A DNA stretch of 64,000 bases from the NCBI RefSeq assembly GCF_019933235.1, contig NZ_CP082945.1:1240001-1304000 (forward strand), written 5' to 3'. The number at the start of each line of letters is the position of its first letter. The first letter of the stretch is position 1. The stretch comes from Streptomyces angustmyceticus (GTDB lineage Bacteria; Actinomycetota; Actinomycetes; Streptomycetales; Streptomycetaceae). The notes under the pieces are model-generated. The model searched no databases and had not been told where the DNA came from. It worked only from the letters and a program-made list of their open reading frames with translations. Positions 15,935-23,910 of the stretch are shown here, one piece after another. Position numbers and translations under genes: made by a program.

Positions 15935-17131
15935 ATGTCTGGTTCCGGTGACATCCCCGTATCCGACGGGGTAAAGCGCCGGCTGATGCGGCGAGGCGGG
16001 CTCTTGGTGGAGACGAGCGAACGCGGGACCGAGCCGGCGGACCACGCCGGCGGGGCGGACCGGGCGGCCGGGGCACCGGCGGCCGCGGACTGCCTCGGTC
16101 CCCGCGGCCCGGCCTGCTCCGGCCGCGGCCGGCCCGGCGTTCCGCTGCGGGCCACCCTCGCGCTCGGGGTACTCACCGTGGCCGTCGGCAGCACCGCGCT
16201 GGTCCTGGGAGCCCCCGCCCGCGATCCGTTCCTGGCCCCCGGGGACACCGCCACCGGCTCCTACCTCGCAACCCGCGCCGACGGCGACCGCGCCGCCGCC
16301 GCGCTGCTCGCCGGCCCTTATCAGGAGCGTCCCGGGCCGCCGGTGACGGCACGCTACGGCAGCGGGCGGGCGGCCCCGCTGCCGGTGTCCCGGCCCCTGC
16401 GGGCGGCCCCGGCGGCGCCCGCGCCGGCGATCGGCGCGCTCTTCTCCCCCGACGGCGACGGTGACCCCGTCCACCACTGCACCGCCAGCGTGGTGCACGC
16501 CCCCGGGGGCGACCTCATCGTCACCGCGGCGCACTGCGTGCACGACGACGGCTTCCGCACCCGGCTGGTGTTCGCGCCCGGCCTGCACGACGGCATCGCG
16601 CCGTACGGCCTGTGGGTGCCCACTCGGATCCAGGTCGACCCGCGCTGGATCCACGACCGGGACCCCGACCACGACGTGGCCTTCCTGCGGGTGCGCCGGG
16701 CGGGAAGCGGCGGCGGCCGCATAGAGGACGTCACCGGCGCCGAACAGATCCGCTTCGGCACACCGGCCGGACGTCCCGCGCAGCTGGTCGGCTACCCCGA
16801 GGACCAGGACGCGCCGGTCAGCTGCCGGAACCGGACCGACGCCCCGAGCCCGACCCAGCTCCGCTTCGACTGCCCGGGGTTCCCGAGCGGGACGAGCGGC
16901 GGGCCGATGCTCACCGACCTCGACCCGGCCACCGGCACCGGGTCGCTGATCGGCGTGATAGGCGGCCTGAACGAGGGCGGAGACGACTTCGTCTCGTACA
17001 GCAGCCGGTTCGGGGCGGACGTGGCCACGCTCTACCGGCGGGCCGCCGCGGAGCCCGACCCGCGGGTGGCGCGGCCCGGCTCCGAGGCCGCCGCCCTCGG
17101 CGTCATGCCCCGCGCGGCACCACGGTCTTGA
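15935..17131 (+). CDS. Trypsin-like (S1/V8-type) serine protease, membrane-anchored or secreted
   Basis: A 398-residue protein with an unusual N-terminus: about 65 residues of Gly/Ala/Arg-rich sequence precede the hydrophobic segment RATLALGVLTVAVGSTALVL, so it may be an inverted membrane anchor or the true start may be later. The protease domain spans about residues 165-375, with triad His200 (TAAHC), Asp247 (DHDVAFLRV) and Ser321 (PSGTSGGPM). Cys pairs are placed for disulphides. The last 29 bp overlap the end of the convergent PLC gene. The likely role is extracellular proteolysis; substrate unknown. Confidence 0.85.
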   Translation: MSGSGDIPVSDGVKRRLMRRGGLLVETSERGTEPADHAGGADRAAGAPAAADCLGPRGPACSGRGRPGVPLRATLALGVLTVAVGSTALVLGAPARDPFLAPGDTATGSYLATRADGDRAAAALLAGPYQERPGPPVTARYGSGRAAPLPVSRPLRAAPAAPAPAIGALFSPDGDGDPVHHCTASVVHAPGGDLIVTAAHCVHDDGFRTRLVFAPGLHDGIAPYGLWVPTRIQVDPRWIHDRDPDHDVAFLRVRRAGSGGGRIEDVTGAEQIRFGTPAGRPAQLVGYPEDQDAPVSCRNRTDAPSPTQLRFDCPGFPSGTSGGPMLTDLDPATGTGSLIGVIGGLNEGGDDFVSYSSRFGADVATLYRRAAAEPDPRVARPGSEAAALGVMPRAAPRS

Positions 17132-18137
17132 GGACGGACGGCAGCGGATACCAGTCGGCGGTGGCGAAGCTCGCGTGTGCCGCGGCGAGCTGCCGGACCC
17201 GGGCCAGCGCCTCCGCCTCGGTCGGGTGCGTACCGTCGATGACCGGCGGCACGTTGTGGGCGTCGGTCATGATGAGCAGGTAGTGGCGGGTGTCGTACCA
17301 GGAGGTGTCGATACTGCCGTTGAGATACGTCGCGGCGTCGCCGTCGAAGACCACGAACCAGGGACGCAGCGCCGGGTCGGCGTAGCGCTCGCGGGGGTCG
17401 CCGGGAGCCGCGCCGTGCACCGCGGGGAACGCCGTCGACTGCGCCAGCTTCCCCTGCGCGGCAAGGTCCTTGAGGTGGCCGGCGTACTCGACGTCGGTCC
17501 ACAGCTTGTCGAACGGGTTCTTCTCCTCGACCGTGCCGGGTATCAGCTCGAAGAGGAACTTGCCGGCCAGGTCGGCGCGCGAGGGCCAGCCGCCGGCCCG
17601 CACCGCCTCGTCTGCGGTGGCGTGCCCGCCGGTCAGGTCCCCGGGGCCGTAGACCGCGTCGCCCAGCTTCTGACGGATCAGCGCGTCGAACTCGGCGGGG
17701 CCGCGGCCGCCCTTGGCGTTGAAGCCGTCCTTCATCTCGATCTTGAGCAGGATCGGGCGGTGGCCGGGGTGGGCGTCGTGCCAGGCCCTCATGTCGGACA
17801 GGCAGCCGGCGAAGTCCTGGTCGCGGCTCTTGGTGCGCAGCTCCGAGGCGTTGGCGGCGCCCTCGCAGTTGCTGTTGTTGCCGAGCGGATTGCTGTGCGA
17901 GACCCGCCAGGAGCGGCCCAGCGCATTGGACCAGAGGTCGAGTTCGAGCAGGGCGGCGCCGGAGTCCAGGGCGTCCGCGAAGTAGCGGTACTTCTCCTTC
18001 TCATAGGCGTTGTGGACGCCCACGGACGTGCTGGTGCCGTACGTCGTGGCGGCCGGCTCGGCGCCCGCCGGCCCGCTCACCGCGATCACCGCCGCCGCCG
18101 CGGCGGCGACCGTCCCCACACACCGCTTCCCGTTCAT
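17103..18137 (-). CDS. Secreted Ca2+-dependent phosphoinositide phospholipase C-like protein
   Basis: A 344-residue exported protein with a clear Sec signal (VAAAAAAVIAVSGPAGA). The body looks like the bacterial phosphoinositide-PLC-C1 family (PF16670 type): GVHNAYEKEKYRYFADALDS (first catalytic-type His), ALLELDLWSN (metal-binding acidic residues), RVSHSNPLGNNSNC (second His), and the phosphate-binding LLKIEMKDGF. It is distinct in sequence from the X-domain PLC at 14740, so this is convergent function rather than tandem duplication. Its ATG has GGGGAGAG upstream. It overlaps the protease gene tail-to-tail. Confidence 0.82.
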   Translation of the reverse strand: MNGKRCVGTVAAAAAAVIAVSGPAGAEPAATTYGTSTSVGVHNAYEKEKYRYFADALDSGAALLELDLWSNALGRSWRVSHSNPLGNNSNCEGAANASELRTKSRDQDFAGCLSDMRAWHDAHPGHRPILLKIEMKDGFNAKGGRGPAEFDALIRQKLGDAVYGPGDLTGGHATADEAVRAGGWPSRADLAGKFLFELIPGTVEEKNPFDKLWTDVEYAGHLKDLAAQGKLAQSTAFPAVHGAAPGDPRERYADPALRPWFVVFDGDAATYLNGSIDTSWYDTRHYLLIMTDAHNVPPVIDGTHPTEAEALARVRQLAAAHASFATADWYPLPSVLKTVVPRGA

Positions 18138-18191
18138 GTGCCCCGCTCTCCCCTAGGTCGTCGGCCGCCGGCGCTGCTCCCCGACGCCGCC

Positions 18192-18203
18192 CCGACCGGT
18201 CGG
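18192..18203. promoter_or_regulatory. Candidate TetR-type operator in divergent PLC/DUF2165 region
   Basis: CCGACCGGTCGG is a perfect 12-bp palindrome of the kind TetR-family repressors bind, followed by the related half-site GTCCGGTCGATC. It lies 55 nt upstream of the PLC ATG and about 110 nt upstream of the DUF2165 gene. Confidence 0.4.
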
Positions 18204-18311
18204 TCGTCCGGTCGATCGGGGAGCAGCGTACGGGAGTTCGGCAGATGAGGGACCATGAGGGCCGCAACAGACAAGGAAACACAGCATGACAGGAACCGCC
18301 GGGGAGGGCGC

Positions 18312-18851
18312 ATGACCGACAGACACCCCACCGACCGCACGCCACGTACCGGACTGCCGCTGGCGGCGGCCGTCCTCACGGGGACGGTCGCGCTCCTCAT
18401 CTCGCTCGTGGCGTTCGGCAACATCACCGACTACGACACCAACCGGGCGTTCGTCCAGCATGTCCTGGCCATGGACACCACGTTCAAGGACCCGGACCTG
18501 ATGTGGCGGGCCCTCACCTCGCACGGGCTCCAGGACGCCGCCTATCTGGCGATCATCGCCTGGGAGACGCTGGCCGGCGTGGTGCTGCTCGCGGGCACCG
18601 CGCTGTGGGCGGTCGGCGCGCGGCGCGGCAGCTTCGCCCGCGCGCGGCGGATAAGCACGCTCGGGCTGCTGATGGTGGTGCTGCTGTTCGGGGTGGGCTT
18701 CCTCGCGATCGGCGGCGAGTGGTTCGCGATGTGGCAGTCGAAGGACTGGAACGGGCTGGAGGCCGCGACCCGCAACCTCACCGTCGCCGGGATCGCCCTG
18801 CTGGTGGTCCACCTGCCCGGCGCGGCCGGAAAGCCGGCCGACGCCGAGTAG
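18312..18851 (+). CDS. DUF2165-family small integral membrane protein
   Basis: A 179-residue protein with four predicted membrane helices: LPLAAAVLTGTVALLISLVA, AYLAIIAWETLAGVVLLAGT, STLGLLMVVLLFGVGFLAIG and LTVAGIALLVVHL. Between helices 1 and 2 are the conserved features of DUF2165 (ITDYDTNRAFVQHVLAMDT). The function of the family is unknown. The ATG after GGGGAGGGCG was chosen over an in-frame start 57 nt earlier. It converges on the P450 gene across a strong terminator. Confidence 0.8.
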   Translation: MTDRHPTDRTPRTGLPLAAAVLTGTVALLISLVAFGNITDYDTNRAFVQHVLAMDTTFKDPDLMWRALTSHGLQDAAYLAIIAWETLAGVVLLAGTALWAVGARRGSFARARRISTLGLLMVVLLFGVGFLAIGGEWFAMWQSKDWNGLEAATRNLTVAGIALLVVHLPGAAGKPADAE

Positions 18852-18870
18852 CCGGCAGCGGCGGACACGC

Positions 18871-18906
18871 GCCCCCGGCGGGCCGGAGATCCGGTCCGCC
18901 GGGGGC
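18871..18906. terminator. Bidirectional terminator between DUF2165 and P450 genes
   Basis: A 16-bp stem (GCCCCCGGCGGGCCGG / CCGGTCCGCCGGGGGC, one G-T wobble) with a 4-nt loop sits between the two convergent stop codons. Confidence 0.75.
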
Positions 18907-18932
18907 GGGGTGCGGGGGCGCGGCGGCGGGGC

Positions 18933-21900
18933 TCAGCCCGCCGCGTACACGTCCTCGATGTAGCGCCCGGAGGCGGTCAGTTCGCGCAGCCAGGCATCGG
19001 ACTCCTGGGGCGAGGCACCGGTGGCGGCGCCGTGCAGTTCGCGGAAGGCGGCCCGTACCCCGGGGGCCATCCGGCTGCCGTCACCGCAGACGTACACCCG
19101 CGCACCGGCCCGCAGCAGCTCCCACACCTCGGCCGCCTCGGCGGCGATCCGGTGCTGGACGAAGCGGTGGCCGTGCTCGGGGCGCTCGCTGAAGACCGGG
19201 CGCATCGCGATGACGCCGGCGGCTTCGGCGGCGGCGAACTCCTCCGCGTGCAGGAAGTCGGCGGCGGGGTCGTCGCAGCCGAAGTAGAGCCGGGCCGGGG
19301 ACTGCTGCCCCGCGGCGAGGCGGTCGGCGACGGCGCCGCGGAAGGGCGCGAGGCCAGTGCCGGCCGCGATCAGGATGACCGGGGTGTCGTCGGCCGGGTC
19401 GAGGCGGAATGCCTCGCGGCAGGGCTGGACGCGGGCCAGGACGGTGTCGCCGGGCCGCAGGGAGTGCAGATGGGTCGAGCCGGTGCCGCCGGGCAGCAGC
19501 GAGACCATCAGATCGGCGTGCCGGGGGTCGGCCGCGGGCGACGACGACAGGGAGTAGTGCCGCACGCGCAGCGGCGGCAGCAGCTCCAGGACCACCGGCC
19601 AGGGCAGCGCGCCGCGCAGCGCCGGATGGGCCTCGATCAGGTCGATCACGGTGCGCGGGTCGTCCTCGGCGAGGTGCTCCAGGGCGTGGCGCTCGGGCGG
19701 GCACGGGTTGTGCGCGGCGAGCCGCGCCACCTGGGCGGCCGTCGGGCGGACGCCCAGCTCCAGGTGGTGGGTGAGCAGGTCACGGACCGTCAGGGGGCGG
19801 TCGACGGGGAGGGTGTCGCGGCTCGCGCGGCGGCCGGAGTGCAGCGCGAGGACGGTGTCGAGGTCGGCGCCGAGGGCCCGCGCGGCCCGCTCGACGGCGG
19901 CCGGGCCGTTGGCCGGCAGTACCGCGAGGTGGTCGGCGGTGCGGTAGTTGACGCCGTCCGGCAGCGCGACGCGCAGGAAGCGCTTGGGCCGCGGCCAGCC
20001 CTCGGCGGTGAGGTCGCGGGCCTCGGTGACGGTCATCGGGACGAGGCCGTGGCGGGCGGCGAGCGCGTCCAGCGGGCCGCCGGTGACCTCGGTGACGGTG
20101 TAGCCGGTGTCCTCGTCGTCCGGTGCGCCCGCGCCGATGCTCGCCGGGTCGCCGTAGCGCGCCAGCAGTTGGGTGCGCAGCGCCGCGGCGAACTCCTTGA
20201 CGGTGCCGCCCAGGTCGCCGGAGGCGTCGGCCTCGGCGCGCGGCAGCAGCCGGTCGCCGCCGAGTGCGGCCAGGCGGTCGTCGATGAGGGTCGGTATGTG
20301 CTGGTAGGTGGCGGCCCAGTTGCGGTCGCCGACACCGAGGACGGCGAACGGGACGCCGGCGGCGGCGCCGTCCCGCGCGGTGCCGAGCCGGCTCACGAAC
20401 GCGGCGGCGTCGTCGGTGGGCCGGCCGTTGTAGGAGGCGGCGACGATGACGACGGGCCGGTCGGCGGGCAGCGCGTCGGCGTACGCGTCCAGCGGCGCCA
20501 CGTCGGCGGCGAAGCCCAGGCCGGTGGCCTGGTCGGCCAGCCGCTCGGCGAACTCCCGGCAGGTGCCGTAGTTGCTGCCGTGCAACAGCAGCAGGCCGGT
20601 GCCCTGGACAGCGCGGGTGGGCAGCCCGTCGTCGGTCGCGGTGTCGTCCGCGGTGCCGGCGCCGCCGCCGGGGAGCACGGCCAGCGCGGCGCGGACCGCG
20701 GCCCGGTCGGCGGGCGTACGGGCGGCCAGGGTGAGGGTGAACCCGTCGGGCTTGAGGGTCAGCGTCTCCTTGATGCGCAGCCGGTAGTCGCCGTGGTCGG
20801 TCAGACGGTAGCGGTGGGCCAGGAGGGCGAGCAGCATGGTCGCCTCGTGGAGCGCGAACTGCCGCCCGATGCAGGCGCGTTCACCGGTCCCGAACGGCTT
20901 GTAGGCGTGCGGCGAGCGGGCCGCCTCGGCCTCCGGGCTGAAGCGGGACGGGTCGAACAGCTCGGGGTTGTCGCCCCAGGCGGGGTCGCGGTGCAGCATC
21001 GGGGTGAGGACCGTGACCAGTTCGCCGGCCTTGACCGGGTAGCGGCCGCCGAGCAGCGTGTCCGCGCGGGCCTGCCGGGTGAAGGCGGCAGCGGTGGGCC
21101 ACAGCCGCAGCGCCTCGTTGAGGACCTGGCGGGTGAACGGCAGCCGGCCGATGTCCTCGAACGAGGGGTCGGGGTCGCTCCGGTCGCCCCACAGCTCGTC
21201 GGCCTCGCGCTGGACCATGCGCAGTGCGAGCGGGTCCTTGAGCAGGTGGTAGAGGGCGAAGGAGAGCGCGCCGGAGGTGGTCTCGTGACCGGCGATCAGG
21301 AAGGTGATGACCTGGTTGCGGATGTTGGCGAGGTCGAGGGCCGGCCCGCCGTCGGCGCCCGCGCCGAGCATCAGGCCCAGCAGGTCGTCGTCGCCGGTCT
21401 CGCCGCTCTCGGTCCGGGCGGTGATGACCTCGTCGACGACCGACGCGAGGTAGTCGGCGTCGGCCTGGAACGCCGCGTCCGCCGCGGAGTGGTCCGCCTC
21501 GGGGTCGCGGGAGAACTTCGTCATGCTCCATTCGAGGCAGCGGACCATCGCCTCGACGAAGGGGTGGGCGCTGTCGCCGCGGGAGAACGACTCGAAGTCG
21601 AAGCCGAAGCCGGCGAGCCCGATGGTGTCCAGCGTCATCCGGGTCATGTCCTCGGCGACCTGGACGGGCGTGCCGTCGGCGACCCGCCGGTCCCAGGAGG
21701 CCATCACCCGGCGGGCGACCTTGAGCATCGCGGGGTGGTAGGTGCGCATCGAGCCGAGCGCGAAGGCCGGCATCAGGACCTCGTGCGCCTTGGCCCAGTT
21801 CGGTTCGTCGTTGTAGGCGGTGAACAGACCGTCACCGGCGAACTCTCTGACGTTCTCCAGGACGACCGACACGCCCTTGGCGAAGCGTGACTCGTCGGCC

Positions 21901-22103
21901 ACCTCGGTGACCAGGTCCAGCGAGGAGAGGAAGAGCGTCTCGCGTTCGCCGAACTTGCGCTTGAAGACCGGGCCGTGGAGCCGGGCGAGGTCCATGGACT
22001 GCTGGATGGGCGTGTGGGTGAGCCCGGCGTCCGTGAGGTCGGCCACCGGAATGCCGTCATCGGCGGCGCGTTCGTCGCTGTGGAGCGCGATGGTGTCGGT
22101 CAT
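18933..22103 (-). CDS. Self-sufficient cytochrome P450/NADPH-P450 reductase (CYP102, BM3 type)
   Basis: A 1056-residue natural fusion that hydroxylates fatty acids or similar long-chain substrates with NADPH and O2 in the cytoplasm. The P450 domain covers about residues 1-470: I-helix AGHETTSG, ExxR in NEALRLWP, and heme ligand Cys at about 410 in FGTGERACIGRQ. A flavodoxin-like FMN domain runs about 500-650 (LLLHGSNYGTCREFAERLAD, ASYNGRPTDDAAAF). The FAD/NADPH reductase domain runs about 690-1056 (RHYSLSSSPA for FAD, AAGTGLAPFRGA for NADPH, and the C-terminal EDVYAAG). All three modules look intact. It is divergent from a PAS-LuxR regulator with a palindrome between, so regulation by that neighbour is likely. 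Confidence 0.95.
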   Translation of the reverse strand: MTDTIALHSDERAADDGIPVADLTDAGLTHTPIQQSMDLARLHGPVFKRKFGERETLFLSSLDLVTEVADESRFAKGVSVVLENVREFAGDGLFTAYNDEPNWAKAHEVLMPAFALGSMRTYHPAMLKVARRVMASWDRRVADGTPVQVAEDMTRMTLDTIGLAGFGFDFESFSRGDSAHPFVEAMVRCLEWSMTKFSRDPEADHSAADAAFQADADYLASVVDEVITARTESGETGDDDLLGLMLGAGADGGPALDLANIRNQVITFLIAGHETTSGALSFALYHLLKDPLALRMVQREADELWGDRSDPDPSFEDIGRLPFTRQVLNEALRLWPTAAAFTRQARADTLLGGRYPVKAGELVTVLTPMLHRDPAWGDNPELFDPSRFSPEAEAARSPHAYKPFGTGERACIGRQFALHEATMLLALLAHRYRLTDHGDYRLRIKETLTLKPDGFTLTLAARTPADRAAVRAALAVLPGGGAGTADDTATDDGLPTRAVQGTGLLLLHGSNYGTCREFAERLADQATGLGFAADVAPLDAYADALPADRPVVIVAASYNGRPTDDAAAFVSRLGTARDGAAAGVPFAVLGVGDRNWAATYQHIPTLIDDRLAALGGDRLLPRAEADASGDLGGTVKEFAAALRTQLLARYGDPASIGAGAPDDEDTGYTVTEVTGGPLDALAARHGLVPMTVTEARDLTAEGWPRPKRFLRVALPDGVNYRTADHLAVLPANGPAAVERAARALGADLDTVLALHSGRRASRDTLPVDRPLTVRDLLTHHLELGVRPTAAQVARLAAHNPCPPERHALEHLAEDDPRTVIDLIEAHPALRGALPWPVVLELLPPLRVRHYSLSSSPAADPRHADLMVSLLPGGTGSTHLHSLRPGDTVLARVQPCREAFRLDPADDTPVILIAAGTGLAPFRGAVADRLAAGQQSPARLYFGCDDPAADFLHAEEFAAAEAAGVIAMRPVFSERPEHGHRFVQHRIAAEAAEVWELLRAGARVYVCGDGSRMAPGVRAAFRELHGAATGASPQESDAWLRELTASGRYIEDVYAAG

Positions 22104-22146
22104 GTCTCCAGAGTGAGGGCCCCCACGCGAAGGTCACGCCCGGACA

Positions 22147-22164
22147 ACTGCATGATTGTGCAGT
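22147..22164. promoter_or_regulatory. Operator-like dyad between P450 and PAS-LuxR genes
   Basis: ACTGCA-N6-TGCAGT, perfect arms, centred about 52 nt from both start codons. It is a likely binding site for the divergent regulator. Confidence 0.5.
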
Positions 22165-22208
22165 GGTTTCTCGGTGCACGCTCTTGCGCACGGAGAGGAG
22201 AAGGGGAA

Positions 22209-22922
22209 ATGGACAACGGGACTGCCGACGAAGCGCCGGACGCGAACGCGGACGGAGGGGACAAGGCGCCCTGTGAAAGGGAACCCGAACACATCGACCC
22301 GGCCGGGCCGTACGCGGGCGGCCCGTGGCGCAACTACTTCCTGATCCTGCTGGACCGTATCCCCACGCCGATCGCGGTGTGCCGGGCCCACGGCGAGGTG
22401 CTGATCGCCAATCCGGCGATGGCCGAGCAGTGGGGCGCGGCCCCGGGACAACTGCGCGGCCGCAACCTCCTGGACCTCTTCGAGCCGCGCGCCAAGGCCC
22501 AGCTCGACCGCCTCACCGAGGCCCTGCGCCTGGGGCGGCGCTCCCGCTATCCGGTCGAGGTGCGCTGGCGCGACGCGTCGGACGGCACCGAGCGGGAGGG
22601 GGAGCTGACCATCGACCCGGTGGGCGACCCCTCGGTGCGCCCGCCCGCCCTGCTGGCGCTGCTGCGGGTCGGCGAGAGCGCCCCGCGGCCGGTGCCGCGC
22701 GGGTCGGCGAGCCCGGTGGAGGCCCGGATCCTGACGCTGGCCGCGGGCGGCGCCACCACCGCGGCGATCGGTACGGCGCTGGGCCTGACGGTCGACGGGG
22801 TGAACTACCACCTCACCCGGCTGGCCCGCCGCTGGCGGGTGCAGGGCCGCACCGCGCTGGTCGCCCGCGCCTATGTGCTGGGCGTGCTGTCCCCGGACAG
22901 CTGGCCGCCGGCCCCCGCCTGA
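22209..22922 (+). CDS. PAS-domain LuxR-type transcriptional regulator
   Basis: A 237-residue regulator. Residues about 45-145 form a PAS-like sensor (ILLDRIPTPIAVCRAHGEVL, LIANPAMAEQWGAAPGQLRG). The C-terminal 65 residues are a LuxR/GerE-like helix-turn-helix (SPVEARILTLAAGGATTAAI, then LGLTVDGVNYHLTRLARRW). Some LuxR consensus residues are replaced, for example the usual NKEIA helix reads TAAIGTALG. It starts at an ATG with AGGAGAAGGGGAA upstream. Head-to-head placement with the CYP102 gene makes it the probable regulator of that P450; the PAS ligand could be a fatty acid or heme, which is inference. Confidence 0.82.
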   Translation: MDNGTADEAPDANADGGDKAPCEREPEHIDPAGPYAGGPWRNYFLILLDRIPTPIAVCRAHGEVLIANPAMAEQWGAAPGQLRGRNLLDLFEPRAKAQLDRLTEALRLGRRSRYPVEVRWRDASDGTEREGELTIDPVGDPSVRPPALLALLRVGESAPRPVPRGSASPVEARILTLAAGGATTAAIGTALGLTVDGVNYHLTRLARRWRVQGRTALVARAYVLGVLSPDSWPPAPA

Positions 22923-23000
22923 ACGCACCCGCCCGCGCGGCGGGGCCCGCGCGGCGGCCCGGCGCTCCGGCAGCACGCGTGTGCGGATAACCTCCGTGGT

Positions 23001-23462
23001 GTGGAGGACAACACAGCCGCGCCGTTCGAGCGCGGAACGGACGGCCCGAAGGTCATCGTCGTCGGCGTCGACGGCTCCGACTCGTCGTGGCGCGCCGCCT
23101 CGTACGCGGCGGGGCTGGCCAGGCGCCAGTCCTCGAAGCTGGTGCTGGTCTACGTCCAGCCGGTGCTGCCGGCCGGAGCGGCGATGGGCGCCCCGGTCGC
23201 GGACGCGACCGACGAGGTCGCCGAGGAGCTGATGGCCGAGATCCGCCGGGCGACCGAGCGGCTCGCCGGGATATACAGCCTGCGCTGGGAGTTCCACACC
23301 CTGCGGGGCGACCCGTACAACGGCATGGTGCAGATGGCCGACGACCTCAAGGCCGACGCCGTGGTGGTCGGCGCCTCGGAGCAGGCCGGGCACCGCATCA
23401 TGGGCTCGGTCGCGGTGCGCCTGGTGAAGGCCGGCCGCTGGCCGGTCACCGTCGTCCCCTGA
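23001..23462 (+). CDS. Universal stress protein (UspA family)
   Basis: A 153-residue single-domain Usp. The first strand and loop are VIVVGVDGSDSSWRAASYAA (ATP-type Asp), and the C-terminus carries VVVGASEQAGHRIMGSVAVR, a variant of the G2xG9xGS ATP-binding motif, ending in the standard WPVTVVP strand. The start is GTG with no clear ribosome binding site. TAACCT begins 13 nt upstream, so the transcript may be leaderless or nearly so. It is followed by dodecin and a permease in the same direction. Confidence 0.85.
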   Translation: MEDNTAAPFERGTDGPKVIVVGVDGSDSSWRAASYAAGLARRQSSKLVLVYVQPVLPAGAAMGAPVADATDEVAEELMAEIRRATERLAGIYSLRWEFHTLRGDPYNGMVQMADDLKADAVVVGASEQAGHRIMGSVAVRLVKAGRWPVTVVP

Positions 23463-23569
23463 GCCGCGGGCCCCAGGGGCCGCCCGGACGCTCCGCTGGT
23501 GGGGCGGGCCGCCCTGAGGCACGGTGGACAGTGCACGGGCGGAGCGCCGCCCCGGCGAGGGAGACCACC

Positions 23570-23785
23570 GTGACCGACCGCACGTATCGCGTGACCGAGA
23601 TCGTCGGTACGTCCCAGCAGAGCGTGGACGCCGCGATCCGCAATGGCATCAAGCGCGCCTCGCAGACCCTGCGCAACCTCGACTGGTTCGAGATCAGCCA
23701 GGTCCGCGGGCATATCGTCGACGGCGAGATCGACCACTACCAGGTCGGCCTGAAGGTCGGTTTCCGGCTGGAGGACGCCGATTGA
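23570..23785 (+). CDS. Dodecin, flavin-storage protein
   Basis: A 71-residue protein with the complete dodecin pattern: YRVTEIVGTSQQSVDAAIRN, then the flavin-stacking Trp in NLDWFEISQVRGHI, then IDHYQVGLKVGFRLED. Dodecins assemble into hollow dodecamers that bind flavins or coenzyme A. GTG start with GCGAGGGAGA upstream. It sits between the universal stress protein and an amino acid permease, a stress-oriented neighbourhood. Confidence 0.9.
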   Translation: MTDRTYRVTEIVGTSQQSVDAAIRNGIKRASQTLRNLDWFEISQVRGHIVDGEIDHYQVGLKVGFRLEDAD

Positions 23786-23910
23786 CCCCCCTCCCGTGTA
23801 CGTCTCCCGGCGAGTGGCCGCAGTACTAGGGAGTCGCCTTCCCTCCCCGCCTCCGAGGGTCCATGATGATCCGCCGTCGGACCACGACGGAGCGTACGGA
23901 GGGATGACGT

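Noticed and set aside
19032..21890. Long plus-strand open frame (952 codons)
   Set aside because: It is antisense to the intact CYP102 gene and composed of Gly/Val/Arg runs typical of G+C-rich shadow frames.
23466..23569. Hairpin-like GGGCCCC/GGGGCC between universal stress protein and dodecin as a terminator
   Set aside because: Arms are short and imperfect; too weak to call.
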